The notes below the pieces were generated by a model, which had not been told where the DNA came from, ran no database searches, and saw nothing but the letters and a program-made list of their open reading frames with translations. The position numbers and the translations under genes were made by a program. From Caprella mutica (Eukaryota; Arthropoda; Malacostraca; Amphipoda; Caprellidae): DNA of 64,000 bases. Below, piece after piece: positions 37,217-47,760 of the stretch. The stretch is taken from positions 31,530 to 95,529 of the forward strand of contig CANNZV010002507.1 in the NCBI GenBank assembly GCA_947561585.1. The letters are read 5' to 3'. The number at the start of each line of letters is the position of its first letter. The stretch's first letter is position 1.

Positions 37217-38114
37217 AAGGGCTATATTTTGTTTTCAATTGTCACACACTAATTATTGCTTGCTGCTATGGCGATTCTCAATTTATATTTTGACAATGTT
37301 AGTTCAATTTTTTTTATTTCCTCTAAAAGACTAGACGAGTCTAATAATTTTTCTAAAAGACTAGACGAGTCTTGATTTCCGTAAATCAGAGGCTAGACGA
37401 GTCTGTGTTACCTACAACTTCTTTTCTAACCCTGATCTTACTCCCGGAATATACTACCACCACCCTAAGTTGGAACTCTTGTGCTAACCCTGATCTTGCT
37501 CCTGGAATATCCTGCCATCATCTTAAGTTGACTGCTCAGTGGACATTTTGAATAAGAGTAATCCCATGTAAATAGCCCTCTTGTGAATTCAAACCATCCC
37601 ATGAACCTAATTAATTCCAATAATATAATAAACCTCATCATTCTTAGTACCTCAAATATTCAGTCTTTGACTGAATTTATTCAGACCTAATTTTTGTCAG
37701 TTTCTATTATTCATTATCTTAACTAATTAAAAATTTCACAATTATCGTTCATAGATAGGAATTAATACTTTAAAACGTGTTTCAATCATAATCTTTCCAA
37801 AAGATCCCCTTGGCGTTAAAAATAAATAAGATCCTGTCATGTATTGACAGTTCAAAATGAACATACCTAATAAGATTAAGACAGGTTAAATTATTGGACT
37901 GAGTTCTTGCGCTTTCATCTTTATATGCCATTATGGAGAATTAACCTGCAAGAATACAATTTGGAATAATTCATGATCTTGTACTAGTATATAGAGTTTA
38001 TACAATATAAAATTCAAATATGTGAACAGATAAAGCTCGTTCAACGGACAACAATACCTATTCCTAGCAGTTGTATTCACAGGAAGGTTAATATTAACAA
38101 CTAGTCTCATATAG
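37217..38114. other. Intergenic sequence with small repeats
   Basis: Three copies of the inverted motif AGACTAGACGAGTCT (arms AGACT/AGTCT) lie at about 37328-37404. Two tandem copies of a segment of about 60 bp (ctaaccctgatcttactccc type) follow at 37424-37532. No gene is seen. Confidence 0.55.
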
Positions 38115-38640
38115 CGGTTCTAGGTAAATTGCTCGAATGATCTAATTGCTCTGAGTGTTTGAATTAACTAGTCTGTTAATCCTGAAAATGAAGCACTTCG
38201 ATCAGTGGCACCTAATCCTCCTGGTTTCTAATTAACTGTATTTAATATTTTTATTTCAGATTAATCACTGCAATACTGTTCTTTAAATTTTACTTATTTT
38301 TATAAGACCGAAATTATTGCAAAAAGTTTGGGTACTACAGTTTTCGTTTTTTGTCAGTCAATCGCTCCACTGGTCTCCGACGAAATGTTTCTGGGACTAT
38401 AGGTACTAGGTTGTGACTATTATGTTTTAGCAACTCGAGCTATGGGAACTACTAATCCCAGGAAAGAGCAGTTGTCCCAGAGACATTTAGCATTACAGGC
38501 AGGCCTCGCTTTAAGTACACCTCGGTTTAATAAAAGTGGTACTTATTTCGAGTCATGTCTCGAAATAAGTAACGTTCGTAGACATAGAAAACGGAGGAAA
38601 TTTTTTGTGATTATTTCACGGTAACTAAAAAAAATCATAA
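38115..38640. mobile_element. Truncated relative of the 26493-27229 element
   Basis: The stretch begins GGTTCTAGGTAAATTGCTCG and shares interior blocks with the first copy, for example TTTTCGTTTTTTGTCAGTCA and TTAGCAACTCG. No right terminal repeat is found, so it is cut or diverged on that side. Confidence 0.65.
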
Positions 38641-38694
38641 TTACAATCCAGATGAGGTTATTAGAAGCAATTGGTTCAGAAATTCAACATGCCA

Positions 38695-38895
38695 CAATTT
38701 GGTTATGTTTCGTGTTATTGCACGGTTCCATATTTTCGAACACGTAAAAATCTCTAAATAATAATCATTATTTAACTTTTATTCCAATTGGTATTCTTGA
38801 TACCAATTTGAATAGAAATTGAATAATAACTATATTATTTTCTTTTCTGACGTGTCCGAAAATGTAGAACGTACCAATAACGTCAGATTGTCAAT
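38695..38895. mobile_element. Related short MITE with CGAACACGT/ACGTGTCCGAAAATG ends
   Basis: CACGGTTCCATATTTTCGAA on the left mirrors TTCGGACACGTCAG on the reversed right. The centre holds a further palindromic segment (CCAATTGGTAT ... GATACCAATTTG). It resembles the ends of the MITE at 55668 but is distinct. Confidence 0.5.
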
Positions 38896-38972
38896 TTTAG
38901 AAAATTAGTAAAAAAGAAGGATAATAAAGAAGTACTAATTCATATAGGATGTAATTCGACTAAAATTTATAC

Positions 38973-39558
38973 TTAAAGGTCCCCTCCAAGCAAATTTTTT
39001 TATTGCTTAATTCGACGAAGCTAATGTTTCTCAACATCTTAATGCAAACCCCATAAAATTTGATAGCATATTTTTAATTTTATATGCTTTCAAAGATTTT
39101 TATAATCCAAACTCTACAAAACCTACTTTACTTCCGACTTACTAATTTTCGGTCTGAAGAAGAATGTACACCATTTGTTTTGATTGTCAACTAGGTATTT
39201 GGTTTAATAAATTTATTTATTATTCGTTTAAAGGTTTAAATTTGGATAAACATATAATAGAAACGTTTGTATACTTTTAGAAACAATTAATATCTAAAAA
39301 GAAGGCCAAAAACAAATTTTTAGTTTAAAAATCTAAATTTGTAATCAAAACAAAGTGTGTACAATCTTCCTCTTCAGCGTCAGTTTAGTGATTCGCTCAA
39401 TTGTTGCTCACAGAGTATTAAAAAACTTTAAAAGCAAATAATAAAATATATACAGAACCGAATTGTATGCGGTTTGCGGAATAATGATCGTAGACCTTAG
39501 TTCTATAATATTATGTAATAAACTCATTTTTTCCCCGGAGCCTGGAGAGGAGCTTTAA
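38973..39558. mobile_element. piggyBac-like MITE, copy 2
   Basis: A 586-bp relative of the element at 15824-16420, in the same orientation. It is bounded by TTAA, with left end AGGTCCCCTCCAAGC and right end AGCTCCTCTCCAGGC (reversed). Interior identity is high, with scattered substitutions and small indels, so the two copies are separate insertions of one family. Confidence 0.85.
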
Positions 39559-39654
39559 GTTAAATTAAATGTTATTAACAAGTGAGTTTTAGTTTCCTCA
39601 GCTTTAGTGAGATATAAAACAAATAGAGACTCAACTGGTAAGGAGATATATTGC

Positions 39655-40388
39655 ACAGTACTTACAATGCCCTGTTACTTAGCTAACAGTTACGAGATAC
39701 AGTACTTACAATGCCCTGTTACTTGGCTAATAGTTACGAGATACAGTACTTACAATGCCCTTTTACTTGGCTAACAGTTACGAGATACAGTACTTACAAT
39801 GCCCTGTTACTTAGCTAACAGTTACGAGATACAGTACTTACAATGCCCTGTTACTTAGCAAACAGTTAAGAGATACAGTACTTACAATGCCCTGTTACTT
39901 AGCAAACAGTTAAGAGATACAGTACTTACAATGCCCTGTTACTTAGCTAACAGTTACGAGATACAGTACTTACAATGCCCTGTTACTTAGCAAACAGTTA
40001 AGAGATACAGTACTTACAATGCCCTGTTACTTAGCAAACAGTTAAGAGATACAGTACTTACAATGCCCTGTTACTTAGCAAACAGTTAAGAGATACAGTA
40101 CTTACAATGCCCTGTTACTTAGCAAACAGTTAAGAGATACAGTACTTACAATGCCCTGTTACTTAGCTAACAGTTACGAGATACAGTACTTACAATGCCC
40201 TGTTACTTAGCTAACAGTTAAGAGATACAGTACTTACAATGCCCTTTTACTTGGCTAACAGTTACGAGATACAGTACTTACAATGCCCTTTTACTTGGCT
40301 AACAGTTACGAGATACAGTACTTACAATGCCCTGTTACTTAGCAAACAGTTACGAGATACAGTACTTACAATGCCCTGTTACTTGGCT
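39655..40388. repeat. 44-bp tandem array
   Basis: About seventeen copies of a 44-bp unit (gagatacagtacttacaatg, then ccctgttacttagctaacag). Variants tagctaacagttac / tagcaaacagttaag recur in blocks. Confidence 0.95.
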
Positions 40389-41344
40389 AATTAAGGTAAT
40401 GTACAATAATTCAGCCTACATACAAAATAGGTATATTTGTTTTTTTGTATTGTAAAGTTTTTATTAGTGTTTTGTGACAAGTATTAGGCAACTATTGTTG
40501 CTAATATTTTTAATAGTTACTATATGTTGTGAATAGGTGATATTCTTCAGTTATTTGATAAAAAATGAGCGATATTTATAAATTATAACTTGAATCACAA
40601 CAGAACAATAATTTTACTACAAAATATTGTAGCTCTCTTTTAAGATTCCCAAGTTTTTCAAATCTATTTATCAATTTTTCAAAGTGAAATTTCAAAATGA
40701 ATAACCACTAAAGAGCGTACAGAATTATATCAAGTCAAGCTAATATCAATGATGTAGCTAATGGACAGTTGACTCCTAAGTCAACAGTTCTATCATTTTA
40801 CACACAAATATTATCTATTAATGCACCTGCCCTAATTAATACTTTAACGCAGTAAATTTGGTTCTATATTCTACAGTAGAGTGAACAAATACAACCACAC
40901 AAGTTACGATAAATATTGAAAGATACTTTAGCTAAGGGGTACTCAGAAACAAATCTGACCTCTGTTATTTCTGATTGAAATGTCATGCCCCTTGTTAAGA
41001 CCCACTATCCGAGTACTGTGAGTGTACAGCGCCATCCCCCTAGGTGGATTAATATGAATTCAAACTCTAAAAATGGACAGGATTACCTAATGTCATTTAC
41101 AATTTTAATTATTCACAGAGTGACCAATGACATAAATTCAAAATGTAGATACTCCTTTAATAATACATATAATGAATTAACATAGCATAGCTTATTATAA
41201 AAAGTTCATAACAATTAGCTAGTAGCTATTTTAGGTTACATATTTGCATACTTTCAATAACAATAATTTCACCAGCAATAATTTATTAAAAAAAACTAAC
41301 CATGAAAAAATAAATGCTATTAAATTAACACCAGATGAATAGAA
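40389..41344. other. AT-rich sequence downstream of the BTB gene
   Basis: No gene is seen. The stretch separates the 44-bp array from the probable 3' end of the minus-strand BTB gene. Confidence 0.5.
41282..41287 (-). terminator. Possible poly(A) signal of the BTB gene
   Basis: AATAAA on the minus strand lies about 600 bp after the BTB stop codon. I see no closer canonical hexamer. If used, the 21-bp tandem array at 41345-41648 would lie in the 3' UTR. Confidence 0.3.
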
Positions 41345-41648
41345 TGAATACAAGGTGTGACGCAAAGAATACAAGGTGCGACGCAAAGGATACAAGGTGT
41401 GACGCAAAGAATACAAGGTGTGACGCAAAGAATACAAGGTGTGACGCAAAGGATACAAGGTGTGACGCAAAGAATACAAGGTGTGAAGCAAAGAATACAA
41501 GGTGTGACGCAAAGAATACAAGGTGTGACGCAAAGGATACAAGGTGTGACGCAAAGGATACAAGGTGTGACGCAAAGAATACAAGGTGTGAAGCAAAGAA
41601 TACAAGGTGTGAAGCAAAGAATACAAGGTGTGACGCAAAGAATACAAG
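41345..41648. repeat. 21-bp tandem array
   Basis: About fourteen copies of a 21-bp unit (gaatacaaggtgtgacgcaaa type) are present with few substitutions. Because 21 is divisible by three, several frames stay open on both strands, but these are by-products of the array. It sits just downstream of the BTB gene and may be part of its 3' UTR. Confidence 0.9.
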
Positions 41649-41885
41649 CAGTTTCTTAACATCTAGCTACACACTTAACAGGAATGAAAGATTAGTATAA
41701 CGGACTATAGAGTAACCACACTAACTATTTAGCTACTCTACACCAGTAGAAATAACTTCCAAGAAGTTGTTTCCATATAATAATATTTTTTAAATTGTAT
41801 ATGATTTTGAGCCTGAATAACTATAGATGAGATGATTGACTATATTGTACTGTAATTAGAGTTCTTTTTGCCATTGAAATAGGTA

Positions 41886-42572
41886 CTAAACATCGACAGG
41901 AAGTCCAGGATGTAAGTTCCTGATGTGCAGCTTGAGGTTGTTCTTCTGGTTAGTTTTTCTGTTACAGTAGGGACACTGGTAAGGCTTTTCCCCAGTGTGA
42001 ACTCTGATGTGCAGCTTCAGATGGTCTTTCCTCTTGCACATTTTGCCACAGTAAGGACAGTACAGAGGCTCATCGTTAGAAAAAGAACTTAATTGTTTGG
42101 ATAAACTGCTGCTACAAGCATATACTGAATTATCAATGGATATGCCATTTGGGCTAGAAAAACCATTCTTTATTGAAGTACCATCGAGCATATATTTGTG
42201 ATCTCTTTGATAGTTCATTTGATTGTTGTCTACTTCAGTCATGTCAAATGATGCCTCATTTATTTGCATGTTATCTACACTATTATCGCTAGCTATGCTA
42301 TAGTATAGAGGATCAGCTCCTTCCGAGTTGCTATCACCTCTTACTCTCTCTATCTTATTAAACACCTGCAGTTTGTCATCACTACTTTCGAATACATTTC
42401 TAGTAGCATTGCTACTGCCGTCACCCAAACTATTACCAGTTCTGCTGAAGTAGTTGCTGCTGCTGTCAATTTTGTTAGCAAATATTGAAGAATAGGATGC
42501 TGGAGTATTGTTGAGGTATGTACTTGTTACTTCAGCTGACAGAGACCTACCACTAATGACTGCTTCACAAAA
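41886..42572 (-). CDS. BTB gene, terminal exon with two C2H2 zinc fingers
   Basis: The exon follows the acceptor TTATCTTTTCAG and encodes 228 residues to the TAG at 41886-41888. The first 170 residues are Ser/Asn-rich with no recognised domain. The two fingers (CPYC...HIRVH and CPYC...HIRNLH) are joined by TGEKPY, and the protein ends PGLPVDV. Two fingers at the extreme C-terminus is the usual arrangement in insect BTB-ZF proteins. Confidence 0.85.
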   Translation of the reverse strand, partial: FCEAVISGRSLSAEVTSTYLNNTPASYSSIFANKIDSSSNYFSRTGNSLGDGSSNATRNVFESSDDKLQVFNKIERVRGDSNSEGADPLYYSIASDNSVDNMQINEASFDMTEVDNNQMNYQRDHKYMLDGTSIKNGFSSPNGISIDNSVYACSSSLSKQLSSFSNDEPLYCPYCGKMCKRKDHLKLHIRVHTGEKPYQCPYCNRKTNQKNNLKLHIRNLHPGLPVDV

Positions 42573-45500
42573 CTGAAAAGATAAAGTCATTGCATTTACA
42601 CAATTGCTAACATAATTACTACAAATTTATATTTATTCAAACATGTTGGGGATTTAATTATTTCAGGAAAAAAAATAGAATCATTGTTTACTATACCTAA
42701 TAGCTGTAAGTTTTTTTTAGTATATAAAGGGTGAGGCGCGAATATGGAAGTAAATTAAAATGGATATTATTATAATTTTATTGAAATTGTTCAACTCTGC
42801 ATTTGGTTACCACCTTCAGTCTCCTGCTAACACCTGCATATGTTCTTCTAGAGCGTTTTAATTAATTCGTCCGCACTGCGATGAATTTCTCCACTGTCCT
42901 GGACTTTGAGAATGAACCACACATAAAAGTCCTACCAGGAAAAATGACACATGGCTGCCTCTTCCACTCCTCAACCATCTCATCGCCCTGTGCATCTGCC
43001 TCTTGCACTTGCTGGTGACATCGATCTTCACCCTGGTCCAAAGTCCACAACAAAGGAGCTCCTCCAACGACTATTCAGATTTCGCCTCTCCCATGAACCC
43101 TTCTCCTCTACTCTCCCTAAAACTCCCGAGAAATGAGAGACTCCCTCTCTGATAGCTGTCCTCTTTTGGGTTTCTCCTGCAGCTCCCCTAACCCCTCATC
43201 AGAAGAATACAGGGAAATAGAAATGCCCCTCCCTCGAATATCTCCTTTCTGCAACTCATTTAAAATGAAACCAAACCCTACCTTCCTGAACTTATCCCTT
43301 TCTTTCACCAGCATCACATCGATATCGCTTGCATTCAAGAAACCAACGAGGCACTGGCCGAGGTGACCAAGAGGGTGACGTCTAAAAACCTGACCATTAC
43401 ACCCGCCAAAATCCTCTGTCAACCTATTCATTCACACACTCCTGGGAGTCACTTACTCCACTCACCTCTCCTTCACCCCTCATATCAAGTCCGTCATTAC
43501 CAGAGCTTCAGACAACCTCGATGTCCTCAAGGCTTTGACCAGAACGCATGGAATCTCTAAAGGGAAATTCTCCTTTTGACCTATAAAGCCCTCATAAGTC
43601 CCATCACCACATAGGCTTCCCCAGTCTGACGCCTGAAATTATCAGTAGGTGCCCTGGAACAGCTTCAAAGACTCCAAAATAACGCCCTTCGGGTGTGTAC
43701 GGACAATCTTCAAATGGCTGCATTGAGCCAACTGCACTCAAATTATATGGTTCTCCCTGTCTCCCAGAACCTCGACTTTCTCTACAAGAAGTACCTCCTA
43801 AGCATCCTTCATCCCTCCCACCCCTATCACCATGACTCTCTCCACCAAGGGTCCCGGAGCCATGAAGACCACCTTATCCTTCTTGTAACTTTATGACGTG
43901 TAAGTCCTTCCTGAGGACTAGTACAGGGAGGCCTTCAAGTTTTAAGCTATGGCATAAACATGTACTGCAAGCCCACGCCCCTCCCGTCTGCCCTTCAGAG
44001 ATGGGTCTCCCCCGTTCCACCAGGTCCACACTCTCCTAGTTGAGATTGGGTTTCCGTTCCAGACTACAGGTTCAGGATCGGTAAGGCAATTTGTGCTCCA
44101 CATCTTCAACTGCGGAGCGATCATCACTTTACTCTCAAGGGTTAATCTTTTGACGGTCCCTGGGGCAGTAGCGGACCACCTCCTCACGTTTTCTAGTTTC
44201 AGATGTCCACTCTCCTTCCCGACAGTCCCTCTCCTCAACCCCCCCTGCCTGCAAAGAGCGCAAACACTTCCAGTGAAAGTAACAACAACAAATGGAACTC
44301 AGGTACAGATGGCTGCACTCACGGATACTTAACACAAAATTCAAAGAATGCAGTCAGAGAAAATTTATTCTTAGACAACAGATTCTTTGAAATCTCTAAG
44401 AGTAACATAACAGAAGATATAAATTTAATTAGTTAAGTTTTCAAAATTGTGGCAATAGTGAGATGAGAATAAAATATCTAAGGGTCATTATTCTCTATTT
44501 GTTTGACATATTTGAGCAAAAAAAATTTAACAGCTAATTGTACTCTTACCTCTTCATTTTGAGGAGAAAGGTCCTCTTCTCTACTAAGTTTTTCAGTGTC
44601 TTTCTCAGCGTTATTAGCCACCCTACTCTCCTCTTCATCCCACTCTTGCTTTATATCAACAACCATCAGATTTTTCTCTGTCGAACTATCTACCCTCCTC
44701 TTTTTGCAGTGACTCTCAACTTTGGATTGAAAATGTGCATTTGAAACTTCTTCATCTCTAGAACAGCTTTGCTTCCTCACTCTATCACTGGTGAGACAGG
44801 AAGAGTCTGTCTGCCTCATCACCCTATCACTGGTGTCTGACTCTGCTTCTTCACAGAGACTATCATTCTGCCAATCTTCTGCCAGTCCTTTAATTTGCAG
44901 AGACTCTGCTACTTTCAGCAAGCTGCCGAGTGAACTGTGTTTGACATCCGCCTCTCCATTGTACATGTAATCCAACAAAATCTCAAGGTCTTCCTTATCT
45001 ACATCCTGTGGAACAAACAAAGTTAATATGCAACCTAAATGATGGAAGAATATATATATTTTTTTCAATATTTCTTTTCAGTGTTAGTTAGATTGTACTG
45101 GGTGGGTCCCTCCTAATTAGGTGTTTTCTTAAAGGCTATATTAAGTTAGGGAAACATAAAATAATATCCCAAATATTATAATTAATTATTCATAGGCACA
45201 GGCTATGGTGTAGGAGGAAAGAGAATAATCTTTTAATAATAATAAGGAGTAAGGCTGTATAAAAGGTAGAAAGAGAGAGAGTTAAACTAGGGTGATGAAT
45301 ATAACCTAATCATTTGGCAGTCAAGCAGCTAGACAGTAGCTATGTGATACATTGGGTAAAGCAATCAGCACAACCAATTATTATGTGATATGATGCAATT
45401 TGTTCATCTAAATGATAGCTAGCTACTTATTGAAGAGAAGAAAATCTAATTTTAGAAACTAACATAGCAACCTCATCTGGTGTGATCAACACACCTCACC

Positions 45501-46936
45501 TTCAGCACTATAATAGGAAGGTTAGAACTCACCTTCAGCACTATAATAGGAAGGTTAGAACTCACCTTCAGAACTAGCTATAACAAGAAGGTTAGAACTC
45601 ACCTTCAGCACTATAACAGGAAGGTTAGTACTCACCTTCAGCACTATAATAGGAAGGTTAGAACTCACCTTCAGCACTATAACAGGAAGGTTAGAACTCA
45701 CCTTCAGCACTATAACAGGAAGGTTAGAACTCACCTTCAGCACTATAACAGGAAGGTTATAACTCACCTTCAGCACTATAACAGGAAGGTTAGAACTCAC
45801 CTTCAGCACTATAATGGGAAGGTTTGAGAGAGAGGTAGCACTGAGTATTCTGTTGAAGTAAGGAGAGCAAGAGGAGAGCACTAGCTTGTGAGCTTTGAAG
45901 ATACTACCACCACAAGCCAGAATCACATCACTGTACACAGGCTGCAAAGATATGTCAGTGAATTTACTTTATGAGAGATAGCATTCTATTAAAGGTTAAT
46001 AAGCCATTAGAAATTTGAAAATCAATACATCTACTTGAATAGCTATATGAATAAGATAAAATTAGAAGATAAATAAATGTATCATCAAAGGTGAACATTC
46101 TCATGATGAGAGGGATGAACAGTTATACCAGAGAGGCTGGTCTCTCATAGTGTTTAGCTAATTCAAAATCTCTTGTAGAAATGATATTTTCCATTATACT
46201 CATTTTACAGACTACTCTTATAAAGTAAATAGCTAGATGTTGTACGGTTTAGTTGCCAATAATAAGATAAGATGTTTGCTAAAAATAACACTGAACCAAA
46301 CCATCCTTGTGTTCTTGAACATTATTCCTGAACCCTTAATAGTTCCATTAGCCTCAGTCTGTCAATATTCTCGCTCTATCTCTTGCCTCGTTTCAATGAT
46401 TTTCTTTAGCTATTTTCTTTGATCATAATAATTTAGTTATCAGTTACAAATATAAAATTTATATTGAAGAGATTAGATTGAACAGAATATAAAATATAGC
46501 TAATAAATAAATTTGAATATTACTTACAAAGAAGAATTATGAATGGCTATGCATATTTGAGTTAATGAGTTTCTGTTATATTATGGTACCTTTATATATA
46601 AATTTATTCAATGTCAATAATATTCATATTCGTTAACTATGAAATGTATATAATTTACGTCACTATCATCTATAAATATATTGAACAGCAAATATTTAGA
46701 GTTATGAAAGTAGAGACCATACTTGAATATTTATCAGGAGCATAGCTTTTCTTGAGATATTAAATTGCATAGATCACTACTTTGTATAACATCAGATGTG
46801 TAACTCCATCTTAACATTGATAGGCACACAACTTCTCCATCTCATGACTCACCTTCCTTCTGAGCTCAGCAAGTGAAGACTGAAAAATGGATTGGTGGTG
46901 TTTCCATTTCAAAGAGAGCACTTCACCTTCTTCCAT
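41886..46936 (-). CDS. BTB/POZ C2H2 zinc-finger transcription factor, lola/tramtrack-like (four coding exons)
   Basis: The coding exons on the minus strand are 46936-46853, 45941-45801, 45005-44550 and 42572-41886. All junctions are phase 0 with GT-AG borders, giving 455 residues. Residues 1-28 are MEEGEVLSLKWKHHQSIF... Residues 29 to about 115 complete a BTB domain: YSDVILACGG, KAHKLVLSSCSPYF, LPIIVLK|DVDKEDLEILLDYMYNGE and LLKVAESLQIKGLAED. A disordered linker has a basic KKRR cluster and a SUMO-type IKQE site. Residues 399-448 are two C2H2 fingers (C-x2-C-x12-H-x3-H, then H-x4-H) joined by TGEKPY. Insect proteins of this kind are nuclear DNA-binding regulators that dimerise through BTB. 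The exact orthologue is not recognised. Alternative 3' finger exons, as in lola, may exist outside the window. Exon 2 ends in a tandem donor array, described separately. Confidence 0.88.
42860..44290 (+). mobile_element. Internally deleted CR1/jockey-like LINE remnant in a BTB intron
   Basis: A GC-richer insertion lies antisense in the third intron of the BTB gene. Near its start the plus strand encodes LPLALAGDIDLHPGPKS, the N-terminal 2A-like motif seen in some LINE ORFs. At about 43310-43340 it encodes DIACIQETN, an endonuclease-domain motif, followed at once by EALAEVTKRV, a motif that lies after the catalytic part of reverse transcriptase. Further on are LGVTYSTHLSFTPHIKS, RASDNLDVLKAL and ALEQLQRLQNNALRVCTDNL, all typical of the LINE RT C-terminal region. 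Several stops and frameshifts break it. The RT catalytic core is missing. The part beyond about 43930 is assigned only by base composition. Confidence 0.75.
43690..43896 (+). pseudogene. LINE reverse-transcriptase C-terminal fragment
   Basis: This open stretch encodes VCTDNLQMAALSQLHSNYMV, then a Leu/Tyr-rich segment and HPSHPYHHDSL. Its upstream in-frame sequence reads ALEQLQRLQNNALR, the hallmark of the region after the RT domain in jockey/CR1 LINEs. It is part of the decayed element and not a host gene. Confidence 0.65.
44550..45005 (-). CDS. BTB gene, coding exon 3
   Basis: The exon runs from the acceptor TTCCACAG to GAAGAG|GTAAGA and encodes 152 residues. It begins DVDKEDLEILLDYMYNGE, which follows directly on the IVLK of exon 2 in the BTB family pattern. 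It continues into a Ser/Glu/Asp-rich linker with a KKRR basic patch and an IKQE motif. If the donor is not used the frame stays open to 44478, adding a short tail, so an intron-retained short isoform is possible. Confidence 0.82.
45490..45830 (-). repeat. 33-bp tandem array of exon end plus 5' splice donor
   Basis: The unit is 24 bases of the end of BTB exon 2 (coding NLPVIVLK) plus 9 intron bases beginning GTGAGT. GTGAG-type donors recur with their T of GTGAGT mapped at plus-strand 45796, 45763, 45730, 45697, 45664, 45631, 45598, 45561 and 45528, with a degenerate one at 45495. Spacing is 33 bp except for one 37-bp step, which breaks the frame. Seven donors share phase 0. Reading through gives VSSNLPVIVLK-type 11-residue repeats open down to 45555. 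Confidence 0.92.
45801..45941 (-). CDS. BTB gene, coding exon 2 (shortest form)
   Basis: The exon follows the acceptor TTTGCAG and encodes 47 residues from PVYSDVILACGG to NLPIIVLK, ending at AAG|GTGAGT. This is the core of the BTB fold, including the conserved AHKLVLSSCSPYF. The last 24 bases of the exon plus the first 9 bases of the intron form the 33-bp unit that is repeated downstream, so longer forms ending at later donors remain in frame. Confidence 0.82.
46853..46936 (-). CDS. BTB gene, coding exon 1
   Basis: This exon runs from the ATG to AAG|GTGAGT and encodes 28 residues ending SSLAELRRK. The motif LKWKHHQSIF corresponds to the usual insect BTB start (L-x-W-N-N-x-Q-x-x-x), but the paired Asn are replaced by Lys-His. 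The sequence before the ATG looks like 5' UTR. A likely acceptor (TTTTTTCAG) places the start of that exon at 46986, so an upstream untranslated exon probably lies beyond it. Confidence 0.8.
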
Positions 46937-46986
46937 TGTTTAAAGAGTCAATTTATGGTATTATGAGATGGTTGGTTGCCTTAATT

Positions 46987-47560
46987 CTGAAAAAAGATTA
47001 ATTAATTCAATTTCCAGTATTATCTAGGAGTACAGATTAAAATATTTTTTAAGTAAATGAGTTACTGTGATGGAAACTATGATATGAGGTAAATCATCTA
47101 AAAAGTCAAATACCTACTTTAAGATGAGTTAAATCTGATAAATCATAGCTAAATGTGGCGACCTAGGTCCATTTTCTCTCCACTCCAGTCTGTAGCAAAT
47201 TTGTGCACAAAATTCCAGACTTTTTGAAAAAGCTGATATCCACCATAAAATTCCAGTAATTTGGCCTTTTCACCAACATTTTAGCCATTTTCCCACCATA
47301 AATTAATAGTAACATAGGAATAATTAGCTACAAATCTACCGACTTTGCAATAATATTGTTTTCAAAGGAGAAAAATTCCACCGACAAGTTGGCGGAATTT
47401 AACATGAAATACAGTCCAATCTGTATTTGGTGCACAAAAACTCATTGACTTGTTCAAAAAGTTGAAAATATCCACCAACATATTTGGCTGATCCATCAAC
47501 ATTTTCTTCAAAAGCCACTAAAAATTAATGTTAACATTTGAAAAAATAGCTAAAAATCCA
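46987..47560. other. Sequence upstream of the BTB coding region
   Basis: Presumably 5' intron or promoter region of the BTB gene. Diverged internal direct repeats are visible (for example tccaccataaaattccag and tccaccaacat, and variants of aattaatagtaacat at 47301 and 47526). No promoter can be assigned. Confidence 0.4.
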
Positions 47561-47614
47561 TCGACTTTGCTAGAATATTATATATTATCTAAAATTGGAC
47601 TCAGATTTGTCTAT

Positions 47615-47760
47615 GATACCCATGTTTCAAAGTTTGGACAAAGTCGCCAGTATACTGGCAACTTTCCAACCATCCTTTGAAATAAGGCATGTTAAAGAGT
47701 AGGGTCAACCATGTTTCAAAGTGTGAACTAAGTCGCCAGTATACTGGTGACTTTTGAGTG
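47615..47760. repeat. Direct repeat with GCCAGTATACTGGC palindrome
   Basis: Two tandem copies of a segment of about 80 bp each contain catgtttcaaagt and AGTCGCCAGTATACTGG. The 14-bp palindrome GCCAGTATACTGGC is perfect in the first copy. Confidence 0.7.

Noticed and set aside
41231..41700. Open frames over the 21-bp array (NTRCDAK and LYSLRHT repeats)
   Set aside because: The period is divisible by three and frames are open on both strands. There is no other coding evidence.
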